In this document: positions 57,277 to 64,000 of the stretch, one piece after another
Layout: every line of letters begins with the position of its first letter
Numbering within the stretch: position 1 is the first letter of the stretch
Origin: Enterocloster lavalensis
GTDB lineage: Bacteria > Bacillota > Clostridia > Lachnospirales > Lachnospiraceae
Direction: 5' to 3'
DNA length: 64,000 bases
Assembly (NCBI RefSeq): GCF_902364025.1
Contig: NZ_CABJCG010000001.1
Location: 372,001 to 436,000, forward strand
The notes under the pieces: generated by a model
What the model saw: only the letters and a program-made list of their open reading frames with translations
What the model was told of the DNA's origin: nothing
Database searches by the model: none
Program-made: the position numbers and the translations under genes

Positions 57277-58615
57277 CGTATATCTCTCCTATCAGATCAT
57301 ACTCCGCGGAACCGGTCACCCTGACGCGCACAAAATCCCCGCTCATCAGCTCCACGTCCGCATTCACGAAAATCAGTCCGTCCACACCCGGCGCATCCAT
57401 ATAGGTCCGCCCCACGTAGGCCGGCTCATCCACAACCTTACCCTCGATCAGAACGGTGAGCACCCGGCCCACCATGTCCTCGGATTTCTCAAAGGCGATC
57501 TCCTGCTGCAGCTGCATAATCTCGTCCCGGCGCTCCTCCTTGACCTCCTGGGGCACCTGGTCCGGGAACGAGTAAGCCGGCGTGTCCTCCTCCGCCGAGT
57601 AGGCAAAAACGCCCAGCCGTTCAAATTCCATCTCGTCCACAAAGGTCATAAGCTCCTCGTGGTCCTCCTGGGTCTCCCCGGGAAAACCTGAGATCAGGGT
57701 GGTCCGAAGCGCGATATCGGGAATCTCCCGGCGGAGCTTTGCAATCATCTCCCGCAGCTGGGCCTGATTGGTCCTGCGCCCCATGCGCCGCAGAATCCTG
57801 TCGCTGGCGTGCTGGATGGGGATGTCCAGATAGTGGCAGACCTTTTCCTCCGTCCGGATCGCCTCGATCAGCTCGTCCGTGATCTCCTCCGGGTAACAAT
57901 ACTGAAGGCGGATCCACTGGATCCCCGGCACCTTGGCCAGCTCGTGCAGCAGCTTCGGCAGGGTTTTCCCGCCGTAAAGATCCTTCCCGTAGAGCGTGGT
58001 CTCCTGGGCCACCAGAATCAGCTCCTTCACCCCCTGTTCGGCCAGCTGTCCGGCCTCCTGCACCAGCTGTTCCATGGGAACGCTGCGGAACGATCCGCGC
58101 AGGTAGGGGATAATGCAGTAAGTACAGCGCTTGTCGCAGCCCTCGGCGATCTTTAGATGTGCGTAGTAGCCGCCGGTGGTGACCACCCGGTTCTCTCCGC
58201 CGGTGGGCGGCTCGGCCAGATCGTGGAAACAGGACACCGGCGCTGCCTTCTCCCGTCCCAGAATGCCGTTTAACACGTTTACGATCTCATCGCAGGAGGT
58301 AGTGCCCAAAATTCCGTCCACCTCGGGAATCTCCTCCAGAATCTCCTCCTTGTAGCGCTGGGCCAGGCAGCCCGCCACCACCAGAGCCCTGCACCGGCCT
58401 TCCTCCTTCAGCCGGGCCATCTCCAGGATGGTGTCTACGCTCTCCTCCTTGGCATCTCCGATGAAACAGCAGGTGTTGATCAGGATGGCGTCGGCCTCTC
58501 CCTCGTCGTCCGTGAACGCGTATCCCTCGCTGTTTAAGAGACCCAGCATTTTCTCCGTATCCACCAGGTTCTTGTCGCAGCCCAGGGAAACGCAAAACAG
58601 TTTTATTTTTTCCAT
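57260..58615 (-). CDS. rimO: Ribosomal protein S12 methylthiotransferase RimO
   Basis: 451 residues from the ATG at 58615 (AAGGAG upstream). N-terminal MTTase domain (SLGCDKNLVDTE, INTCCFIGDAKEESVDTI, VAGCLAQRY), radical SAM cluster motif CDKRCTYCIIPYLRGSFRS, and C-terminal TRAM domain. Adds a methylthio group to S12 Asp. First gene of the rimO-pgsA-cinA unit. Confidence 0.96.
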   Translation of the reverse strand: MEKIKLFCVSLGCDKNLVDTEKMLGLLNSEGYAFTDDEGEADAILINTCCFIGDAKEESVDTILEMARLKEEGRCRALVVAGCLAQRYKEEILEEIPEVDGILGTTSCDEIVNVLNGILGREKAAPVSCFHDLAEPPTGGENRVVTTGGYYAHLKIAEGCDKRCTYCIIPYLRGSFRSVPMEQLVQEAGQLAEQGVKELILVAQETTLYGKDLYGGKTLPKLLHELAKVPGIQWIRLQYCYPEEITDELIEAIRTEEKVCHYLDIPIQHASDRILRRMGRRTNQAQLREMIAKLRREIPDIALRTTLISGFPGETQEDHEELMTFVDEMEFERLGVFAYSAEEDTPAYSFPDQVPQEVKEERRDEIMQLQQEIAFEKSEDMVGRVLTVLIEGKVVDEPAYVGRTYMDAPGVDGLIFVNADVELMSGDFVRVRVTGSAEYDLIGEIYDESAQ

Positions 58616-58627
58616 AAACACTCCTTA

Positions 58628-58712
58628 ACCGTAACCGCCGGCTGACTGCTCAGGCGGTCCATTACCTCCAGCAACCGCCCGAAGGCTGCGCCGGCGGCTC
58701 ATTGCATTCAAT
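58628..58712 (-). repeat. Two tandem degenerate units of the post-terminator repeat
   Basis: Minus strand TTGAATGCAATGAGCCGCC plus GGCGCAGCCTTCGGGCGG follows the rpoZ terminator; a second unit, AGGTAATGGACCGCC, starts 40 bp later. The 40-bp period equals that of the array at 52329. Confidence 0.7.
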
Positions 58713-58717
58713 AGATT

Positions 58718-58739
58718 AAGCCGTCTGCGGAGACGGCTT
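58718..58739 (-). terminator. Terminator of rpoZ
   Basis: Minus strand AAGCCGTCT-CCGC-AGACGGCTT, perfect 9-bp stem; the U-run is poor (AATCTATT). It ends the yicC-gmk-rpoZ operon. Confidence 0.7.
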
Positions 58740-58749
58740 ATACTTAGTG

Positions 58750-59010
58750 TTATTTCTGATCGTCCTCCGACACTTCCTCTTCTTCGGGAAGAATCTTCAC
58801 CTTCTGGTGGTACAGCTCGTCGATGGCGATGGACAGCGGCTTCTTGCCGTTGCTGCCGGCCACCAGGGGCTCTTCCCCGTCGATCAGCTGTCTGGCGCGC
58901 TTGGAAGTGGCCACCACGATGGAATAGCGGCTCTGAACCACCGGCTGCTCGCCAAGCTCCACCTCGCTGTTTACGGCATTGATTAAATCGGTGTATGATG
59001 GATGTAACAT
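58750..59010 (-). CDS. rpoZ: RNA polymerase omega subunit
   Basis: 86 residues from the ATG at 59010 after AAAGGGG. Carries MLHPSYTDLINAVN, the core SRYSIVVATSKRARQLIDGE, and KPLSIAIDELYHQKV. Chaperones beta-prime folding. Third gene of yicC-gmk-rpoZ. The RemA (DUF370) gene usually found in this operon is absent. Confidence 0.95.
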   Translation of the reverse strand: MLHPSYTDLINAVNSEVELGEQPVVQSRYSIVVATSKRARQLIDGEEPLVAGSNGKKPLSIAIDELYHQKVKILPEEEEVSEDDQK

Positions 59011-59078
59011 ATTACATTCCCCTTTCAAAAATAGAATTCATGGTGATAGAATGGACCGGCCGCAGCGGGTCCCGGTTC

Positions 59079-59705
59079 TCAGTCGTCCAGATGGTATAAT
59101 TCCTCGCGCATCTGGTTCAGGAAATCCAGATGGTAGGAAGTCCTGCAGTGCTGCAGCTGGATCAGCTGGTGCATCTCCTCCACGCAGGTTTCGATCTCAT
59201 CGTTGATCAGCAGGTAGTCGTAGGCTTCCATACCGGCTGCCTCCTCGGCGGCCCTTCTGAGCCTGGCGTTGATCACCTCGATGGTCTCCGTCCCACGGCC
59301 CACCAGGCGGCTTTTCAGCTCCCTGGCGCTGGGCGGGGTCACAAACAAAAGCAGTGTGTCCGGGAAACGCTTCTTCACCTTCAGTGCTCCCTGGATCTCG
59401 ATCTCTAAGATCACATCCTTGCCGGAAGCCATCTGCCGCTCCACGTACTCCCTGGGGGTTCCATAGTAATGATTGACATATTGGGCGTATTCAATCAGCT
59501 CGCCCTCCGCGATCATCTGCTGGAAACGCTCTTTGTCCACGAAGAAATACTCTCTCCCGTCGAGTTCTCCCTCCCTGGGGCTTCTGGTGGTGGCGGAAAT
59601 GGACAGCGCATAGTTGTCGTACCGCTTTAGCAGCTCCTTCATCAACGTTCCCTTACCTGCTCCGGAAAAACCGGAGACAACCACTAATATTCCACGCTGG
59701 TTCAT
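59079..59705 (-). CDS. gmk: Guanylate kinase
   Basis: 208 residues from the ATG at 59705 (GGGAGAA upstream). Walker A VVSGFSGAGKGTLMKEL, GMP-binding SATTRSPREGELDGREYFFV, and EYAQYVNHYYGTPREYVE. Phosphorylates GMP to GDP. Confidence 0.97.
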   Translation of the reverse strand: MNQRGILVVVSGFSGAGKGTLMKELLKRYDNYALSISATTRSPREGELDGREYFFVDKERFQQMIAEGELIEYAQYVNHYYGTPREYVERQMASGKDVILEIEIQGALKVKKRFPDTLLLFVTPPSARELKSRLVGRGTETIEVINARLRRAAEEAAGMEAYDYLLINDEIETCVEEMHQLIQLQHCRTSYHLDFLNQMREELYHLDD

Positions 59706-59734
59706 GGCAGTTCTCCCATCTGTTTTCAAAGTCC

Positions 59735-60613
59735 TTATTCAATATTCTGTATCTGCTCCCGGACCTTCTCGATCTCGGTCTTTAAGGCGATAGCCTTGTC
59801 GGCGATGGCCAGGTCCGTGGACTTGCTCAGAATGGTGTTGGCCTCCCGGTTCATCTCCTGGGCGATGAAGTCCAGCTTGCGTCCAACGCTTCCGCCGGCC
59901 AAAAGCTCTGCTCTAGTGGCTTCGATGTGGCTCTTCAAGCGGACCATCTCCTCGTCCACGCAGATCTTGTCCGCGTAGATGGTCACCTCTGCGGCGATGC
60001 GGCTCTCATCGATGGCCGCCACTGCCAGAAGCTCCTTCACCTTCTCCTCCAGCTTGGCGCGGTACTCCGCCAGAATCTGGGGGGAACGCTCCCCGATGTA
60101 ATCCACCAGGCTGTCCATATAATCCAGCTTGCCCAACAGATCGCGCTTTAAGTTCTCGCCTTCGATCTGCCTGGACTCCACAAACTGTTTGGCCGCCTCG
60201 CCCAGAGCCTCGGAGAGAATCTCCCACAGGTGCTCCTCGTCGTCCGGCACCTGCTCCATGGTCAGCACCTCGGGGCACCGGGACAGGCCGGAAACGGTCA
60301 TATCGTTGGCAATGCCGAACTGCTCGGACATTTTCTGAAAATAGTCCATGTACTCGGCGGCCAGAACGGAGTTGTACTTCAGACAGAGGTTTCCCTCCGT
60401 GTAATCCTCGTAGTTGATAAACAGATCTACCTTGCCGCGCTGGATATATTCCTTCAGCAGCGTGCGGATCGAAGCCTCAAAATAATTGAATTTCTTGGGC
60501 ATCTTGATGCTCAAATCCAGGTATCTGTGGTTCACGGCTTTCATTTCGACAGAGATCTTGTACTCGTTGGTCACGTTCTCGCATCTGCCGAAACCAGTCA
60601 TGCTTTTTAACAT
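59735..60613 (-). CDS. YicC/YloC-family endoribonuclease
   Basis: 292 residues, normal length. Begins LKSMTGFGRCENVTNEYKISVEMKAVNHRYLDLSIKMP and ends with KSHIEATRAELLAGGSVGRKLDFIAQEMNREANTILSKS, both signatures of YicC. Family members degrade certain small RNAs. First gene of its operon. Confidence 0.95.
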   Translation of the reverse strand: MLKSMTGFGRCENVTNEYKISVEMKAVNHRYLDLSIKMPKKFNYFEASIRTLLKEYIQRGKVDLFINYEDYTEGNLCLKYNSVLAAEYMDYFQKMSEQFGIANDMTVSGLSRCPEVLTMEQVPDDEEHLWEILSEALGEAAKQFVESRQIEGENLKRDLLGKLDYMDSLVDYIGERSPQILAEYRAKLEEKVKELLAVAAIDESRIAAEVTIYADKICVDEEMVRLKSHIEATRAELLAGGSVGRKLDFIAQEMNREANTILSKSTDLAIADKAIALKTEIEKVREQIQNIE

Positions 60614-60684
60614 TATGACAGCCTCTCTTTCACCTTAGTAGCTCTTCATCCCATGCGTCAGGTCTGATCACATAGTTAGTTTGT

Positions 60685-60713
60685 ATTATAATTCATCTGC
60701 CGAATCAAGTCAA
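60685..60713 (-). promoter_or_regulatory. Promoter of the yicC-gmk-rpoZ operon
   Basis: Minus strand TTGACT (60708-60713), 17-bp spacer, TATAAT (60685-60690). Confidence 0.85.
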
Positions 60714-60755
60714 CTAAGTCTTTCTTATTTTTGTAAACTGTGGTATTCTAATGGT

Positions 60756-60902
60756 ACTGTTCACAGGTAATATCCCGCGAGGCGTTTTTTGTGAGTGGAG
60801 CGCAGCGGAAGTCACAGAAAACCCGGGGATAGCGGCGCGAAACGGCGCTTTTTGCCGTTTCTGTGCATCGCGAAGCGTGTTACTGGGAACGGAGTGAACA
60901 GT
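60756..60902 (+). mobile_element. MITE-like repeat, copy 2
   Basis: 147 bp bounded by perfect 9-bp inverted ends ACTGTTCAC and GTGAACAGT. A 19-bp direct repeat (ATTCTAATGGTACTGTTCA) lies at 60745-60763 and 60906-60924, overlapping the left inverted end. Almost identical to 45014-45159. Internal dyads around ACAGAAA/TTTCTGT; no gene inside. Confidence 0.8.
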
Positions 60903-61027
60903 GACATTCTAATGGTACTGTTCAGTCAGCGGAAATATCTGAAACTTCCGGGCCGTTTTCCGGCCGGGAAGGGGAACTGCCTGCGCTGTTTCATTTTAAC
61001 GGTTATAGTAGATAGGAGTATACGACA

Positions 61028-62779
61028 ATGGCATTTGACGGAATTACAGTGGCAAATCTGGTAAAAGAGCTGAAGGAAACCGTGGAGGGAGCGCGCATCT
61101 CCAAGATCGCGCAGCCGGAGAAGGACGAGCTTTTATTCACCATTAAACATCCCAGGGGCAATGTGCGGCTTCTCCTGTCCGCCAGCGCCAGCCTGCCCCT
61201 GGTCTATCTGACCCAGACCAACAAGCCGGGCCCGCTCACCGCCCCCAATTTTTGTATGCTGCTCCGCAAGCATATCGGAAGCGCGCGGATCGTGTCCGTG
61301 AGCCAGCCCGGTCTGGAGCGCATCATCGAATTTTCCCTGGAACACCTGGATGAGCTGGGAGATCTCTGCCGGAAACGTCTGATCGTGGAGATCATGGGCA
61401 AGCACAGCAACATCATCTTCTGCAAGGAGGACGGCACCATCATCGACAGCATCAAGCACGTGTCCGCTCAGGTCAGCTCCGTGCGCGAGGTGCTTCCCGG
61501 CCGCAGCTATTTTATCCCCCAGACCATGGCCAAGGAAGATCCCCTGACCGTGGAGGAGTCCGTGTTTAAGGAAGTGCTGACCTCCGCCCCCATGAAGGTG
61601 CAGAAAGCCCTGTACAACCATTTTACCGGCATCAGCCCCATCATGGCCGAGGAAATCTGTTACCTGGCCAGCGTGGACGCGGACCTGCCTGCCGCAGACC
61701 TCTCGGAGGCGGCGCTGACCCACCTCTACCGCACCTTCACCCTGACGATGGAGGACGTGGCGGAGGGAAATTTCTCTCCCAATATCGTTTACGAGGGCGA
61801 CACGCCGGTGGAATTCTCCGCCCTGCCCCTGACCTGCTACGGCGACGCGGGGCGTTTTAAGGCCGTGCCCTTCTCCTCCATCAGCCAGGTGCTGGAGCAT
61901 TACTACAAATCCCGCAGCGACATCACCCGCATCCGCCAGAAATCCTCGGACCTGCGCCGGGTGGTGCAGACGGCCCTGGAACGCAACTACAAGAAGTACG
62001 ATCTCCAGCTCAAACAGTTAAAGGACACGGAGAAGCGCGAAAAATACCGGATCTACGGCGAGCTGCTCAACACCTACGGCTACGAGCTTTCCGGCGGCGA
62101 GAAGGAATTTCGCTGCCTGAACTATTACACCAACGAGGAAATCACCATCCCCCTGGACCCTCAGCTCTCCGCCAAGGACAACGCCAAAAAGCATTTCGAC
62201 AAGTACAACAAGCTCAAGCGCACCTACGAGGCCCTGGTGGATCTGACCAAGGAGACCCGGCGCGAGATCGACCATCTGGAATCCATCAGCGCCGCTCTGG
62301 ACATCGCTCTGAGCGAAAACGATCTGGTTCAGATCAAGGAGGAGCTGATGGAATACGGCTATGTGAAAAAGCGCCGCGCCGGGGATAAAAAGCCAAAGAT
62401 CACCAGCAAACCCTTCCACTATATCTCCTCAGACGGCTTCCATCTCTACGTGGGCAAAAACAACTACCAGAACGAGGAGCTGACCTTCAAAGTGGCAGGC
62501 GGAGGCGACTGGTGGTTCCATGCCAAGGGAATCCCCGGCTCCCACGTGATCGCCAAAACCGGCGGCCGCGAGGACCTGCCGGACCGGCTCTTCGAGGAGG
62601 CTGGCGCTCTGGCCGCCTTCTATTCCAAGGGTCGCGACAACGAGAAGGTGGAGATCGACTACATCCAGCGCAAACACATCAAAAAAGTGGCTGGCGCAGC
62701 CCCCGGATTTGTCATCTACCACACCAACTATTCCCTGGTGGCCGAACCCCGCTGTAATCTGCCGGAGGCGGAGGGCTGA
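61028..62779 (+). CDS. rqcH: RqcH/NFACT-family ribosome quality-control protein
   Basis: 583 residues. NFACT-N domain at the start (FDGITVANLVKELKETVEGARISKIAQPEKDELLF, HIGSARIVSVSQPGLERIIEF), helix-hairpin and long coiled coil about 340-440 (QLKQLKDTEKREKYRIYGELL, ETRREIDHLESISAAL), then the NFACT-R domain (DGFHLYVGKNNYQNEELTFK, GDWWFHAKGIPGSHVIAKT). Recruits tRNA-Ala to stalled 50S subunits and adds C-terminal Ala tails. Site TAGGAG; its promoter is unclear: the MITE copy and a GC-rich hairpin lie between it and yicC. Confidence 0.95.
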   Translation: MAFDGITVANLVKELKETVEGARISKIAQPEKDELLFTIKHPRGNVRLLLSASASLPLVYLTQTNKPGPLTAPNFCMLLRKHIGSARIVSVSQPGLERIIEFSLEHLDELGDLCRKRLIVEIMGKHSNIIFCKEDGTIIDSIKHVSAQVSSVREVLPGRSYFIPQTMAKEDPLTVEESVFKEVLTSAPMKVQKALYNHFTGISPIMAEEICYLASVDADLPAADLSEAALTHLYRTFTLTMEDVAEGNFSPNIVYEGDTPVEFSALPLTCYGDAGRFKAVPFSSISQVLEHYYKSRSDITRIRQKSSDLRRVVQTALERNYKKYDLQLKQLKDTEKREKYRIYGELLNTYGYELSGGEKEFRCLNYYTNEEITIPLDPQLSAKDNAKKHFDKYNKLKRTYEALVDLTKETRREIDHLESISAALDIALSENDLVQIKEELMEYGYVKKRRAGDKKPKITSKPFHYISSDGFHLYVGKNNYQNEELTFKVAGGGDWWFHAKGIPGSHVIAKTGGREDLPDRLFEEAGALAAFYSKGRDNEKVEIDYIQRKHIKKVAGAAPGFVIYHTNYSLVAEPRCNLPEAEG

Positions 62780-62814
62780 CCGCCCCGCCCCCCGGGCAGC
62801 AAACCCCGGCTCAT

Positions 62815-62852
62815 TCAAAAAGACCGCGCAGCACCGCTCGCTGCCGGTCTTT
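62815..62852 (+). terminator. Terminator of rqcH
   Basis: AAAAAGACCG / CGGTCTTTTT arms, U-run at the end. Confidence 0.9.
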
Positions 62853-62857
62853 TTGAT

Positions 62858-62900
62858 TTGAATATAATGGGCCGCTGGCGCAGCCTGCGGGGATTGCTGC
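62858..62900 (+). repeat. Copy of the post-terminator repeat
   Basis: TTGAATATAATGGGCCGC then TGGCGCAGCCTGCGGGG, starting 5 bp after the rqcH terminator U-run; arms CCGCTGGC/GCCTGCGG form the shared hairpin. Confidence 0.8.
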
Positions 62901-62984
62901 TTTGGGAAACGGAATATATTCCCGGCAGAACCGGGCACAGTATTTTACCAAATTGGGAGCCGCGTCCTTCCCCCAAGCGGACGC

Positions 62985-63032
62985 AAAAATAGCCGGACCG
63001 TCATATGTTCAATATGACAGCCGGCTATTTTG
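62985..63032 (-). terminator. Terminator of rpsU
   Basis: Minus strand AAAATAGCCGG / CCGGCTATTTTT arms with an inner GTCATAT/ATATGAC stem; about 47 bp after the rpsU stop. Confidence 0.9.
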
Positions 63033-63078
63033 ACATCATAACATAGCTGACTAACCAATACGGCTTGATAAAACCGAA

Positions 63079-63255
63079 TTAGTTGTACTTGCGCTTACGA
63101 GCAGCTTCAGACTTTTTCTTACGTCTTACGCTGGGCTTCTCGTAATGCTCTCTCTTACGAATTTCCTGCTGAATGCCAGCCTTTGCGCAGTTTCTTTTGA
63201 ATCTGCGTAATGCACTGTCTAAGCTCTCGTTATCTTTAACAATTACGTTTGACAT
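63079..63255 (-). CDS. rpsU: 30S ribosomal protein S21
   Basis: 58 residues, the normal size. Reads [20 protein letters not shown] at the start, [20 protein letters not shown] in the middle, and ends in a basic tail [17 protein letters not shown]. Binds 16S rRNA near the anti-Shine-Dalgarno region. Its own promoter lies upstream with a large dyad; alaS lies beyond it on the same strand. Confidence 0.97.
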   Translation of the reverse strand: MSNVIVKDNESLDSALRRFKRNCAKAGIQQEIRKREHYEKPSVRRKKKSEAARKRKYN

Positions 63256-63309
63256 CGCTCACACCTAACCTCCCTCCAGTTGTGTAATTGTGCATAATAC
63301 AACTGTTTG

Positions 63310-63349
63310 GGTATTTTTAGCACTGCTATGATTATAGCATAAAAATACC
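63310..63349. promoter_or_regulatory. 40-bp double dyad over the rpsU promoter
   Basis: Outer arms GGTATTTTTA/TAAAAATACC (10 bp, perfect) and inner arms GCTAT/ATAGC around a 4-base centre. It covers the -10 box, the start site and part of the spacer. Operator or cruciform; the binding factor is unknown. Confidence 0.55.
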
Positions 63350-63358
63350 GTACGTCAA
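63331..63358 (-). promoter_or_regulatory. Promoter of rpsU
   Basis: Minus strand TTGACG (63353-63358), 16-bp spacer, TATAAT (63331-63336). Confidence 0.85.
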
Positions 63359-63409
63359 GAATAATTTAATAAAACTTTCATTTATTTTGTTTTTTAAGGG
63401 AAACAGGCG

Positions 63410-64000
63410 TTATTTTGTCTGTTCTTCCACTACCTCGACCGCCTTTTTCAGGGCCTCCTCCACGCCGGCAGGATTCTTTCCGCCCGCCTGTGCCATGCCG
63501 GGACGGCCTCCGCCGCCTCCGCCCACCAGGCCCGCAATGGCCTTGATCAGGTTCCCGGCGTGAGCGCCCTTCTTCTGGGCGCCGTCGGTGGCCGTGGCCA
63601 TCAGGTTTACCTTGCCGTCCATCACGGATGCAATGAGAACCACGCCCTCTCCCAGCTTGTCCTTTAACTGGTCGCCCAGGCCGCGCAGACCGTTCATGTC
63701 AACGTCCGCAACCTGGCTGGCCAGGACCTTGACGCCGTTTACTTCCTTCACCTGGTTCATCACATCGCCCAGGGAATCCTTGGCGAGCTTGCTCTTAAGC
63801 TTCTCGTTCTCAGCGCTCAGAGTCTTGATCTCCTCCAGCAGCGCCTCGATCTTGGCGGAAAGTCCGGCAGGTGTGGTCTTGGCGGTCTTGGCAGCCTCAT
63901 GAAGCTCCTTCTCAACCTCCTCATAGTGCTTCATCAGCCCTTCGGAGGTCAGCGCCTCAATACGGCGCACTCCGGCGGCGATTCCCGTCTCGGAAAGGAT
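63410..64000 (-). CDS. alaS: Alanyl-tRNA synthetase, C-terminal part (5' end outside window)
   Basis: The frame is open to the window edge (197 codons). The visible part holds the end of the editing domain (ETGIAAGVRRIEALTSE), a coiled coil about 20-70, and the C-Ala domain ending LIASVMDGKVNLMATATDGAQKKGAHAGNLIKAIAGLVGGGGGGRPGMAQAGGKNP, the typical finish of AlaS. Charges tRNA-Ala. Confidence 0.96.
   Translation of the reverse strand: MLSETGIAAGVRRIEALTSEGLMKHYEEVEKELHEAAKTAKTTPAGLSAKIEALLEEIKTLSAENEKLKSKLAKDSLGDVMNQVKEVNGVKVLASQVADVDMNGLRGLGDQLKDKLGEGVVLIASVMDGKVNLMATATDGAQKKGAHAGNLIKAIAGLVGGGGGGRPGMAQAGGKNPAGVEEALKKAVEVVEEQTK

Overview
The window looks like a spore-forming, GC-rich member of the Lachnospiraceae (Clostridia). 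The evidence is a small acid-soluble spore protein, GerW/YtfJ and YlbJ homologues, the HisZ plus short HisG pair, RecU, Asp23-FakA-RecG beside ribosomal protein L28, and strong AGGAGG-type ribosome binding sites. There is no prophage, no CRISPR array and no intact transposase. Nearly everything runs on the minus strand; exceptions are popT, ylbJ, the SASP gene, rpmB, tRNA-Val, a LysR gene and rqcH.

1-14.4 kb: one apparently continuous minus-strand operon of eleven genes, preceded by a good promoter at 14337-14365. Six of its proteins begin with the same tiny zinc ribbon (CxxC-x10-CxxC), followed in each by one membrane helix and a different outward-facing domain: SH3b, PASTA repeats, a solute-binding-protein-like domain, a C-type-lectin-like domain, YARHG, or a propeller-like domain. 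Two of the six are Ser/Thr kinases. The operon also has a PP2C phosphatase, a CpaE/TadZ-like P-loop protein with an altered Walker A, a GH3 glucosaminidase and a wall-binding-repeat protein. I read it as a phosphorylation-based envelope-sensing module. It continues past base 1, and it is the best candidate here for an undescribed system.

14.4-18.4 kb: pepT, then a three-gene cassette of a NADAR-family glycohydrolase, an NrtR-type Nudix regulator and a bacterial-type PARG (TIGR02452). The cassette has its own promoter with a 23-bp dyad at the expected transcription start. All three families act on ADP-ribose or NAD chemistry.

18.5-25.8 kb: a histidine operon, hisZ-G-D-B-(unknown membrane gene)-A-HisF-like/IE. 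The last gene fuses an apparently dead HisF-like barrel to HisI-HisE; genuine hisF, hisH and hisC are not in the window. recU lies just upstream.

26.4-34.3 kb: a gene-free stretch carrying a 402-bp nested palindromic element, then a MerR regulator with a 19-bp-spacer promoter, trpS, and a cluster of RNA-modification genes (RluA and RsuA pseudouridine synthases and an RsmF-like methyltransferase with an expanded 14-residue repeat), with an SDR and a HAD gene between them.

34.4-48 kb: popT, an M23 peptidase, ylbJ-(coiled coil)-coaD-rsmD, a SASP gene, a nitroreductase, recG, a ROK kinase, a Bax-inhibitor-like protein, fakA, asp23 and rpmB.

48-64 kb: tRNA-Val, a LysR/DUF6282/MatC-type transporter unit, gerW and a DUF2953 gene separated by a 40-bp tandem repeat array, cinA-pgsA-rimO, rpoZ-gmk-yicC, rqcH, rpsU and the 3' end of alaS.

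Two dispersed repeat families run through the window. One is a short hairpin sequence usually found directly after transcription terminators. The other is a 146-147 bp MITE-like element present twice, flanked by direct repeats.
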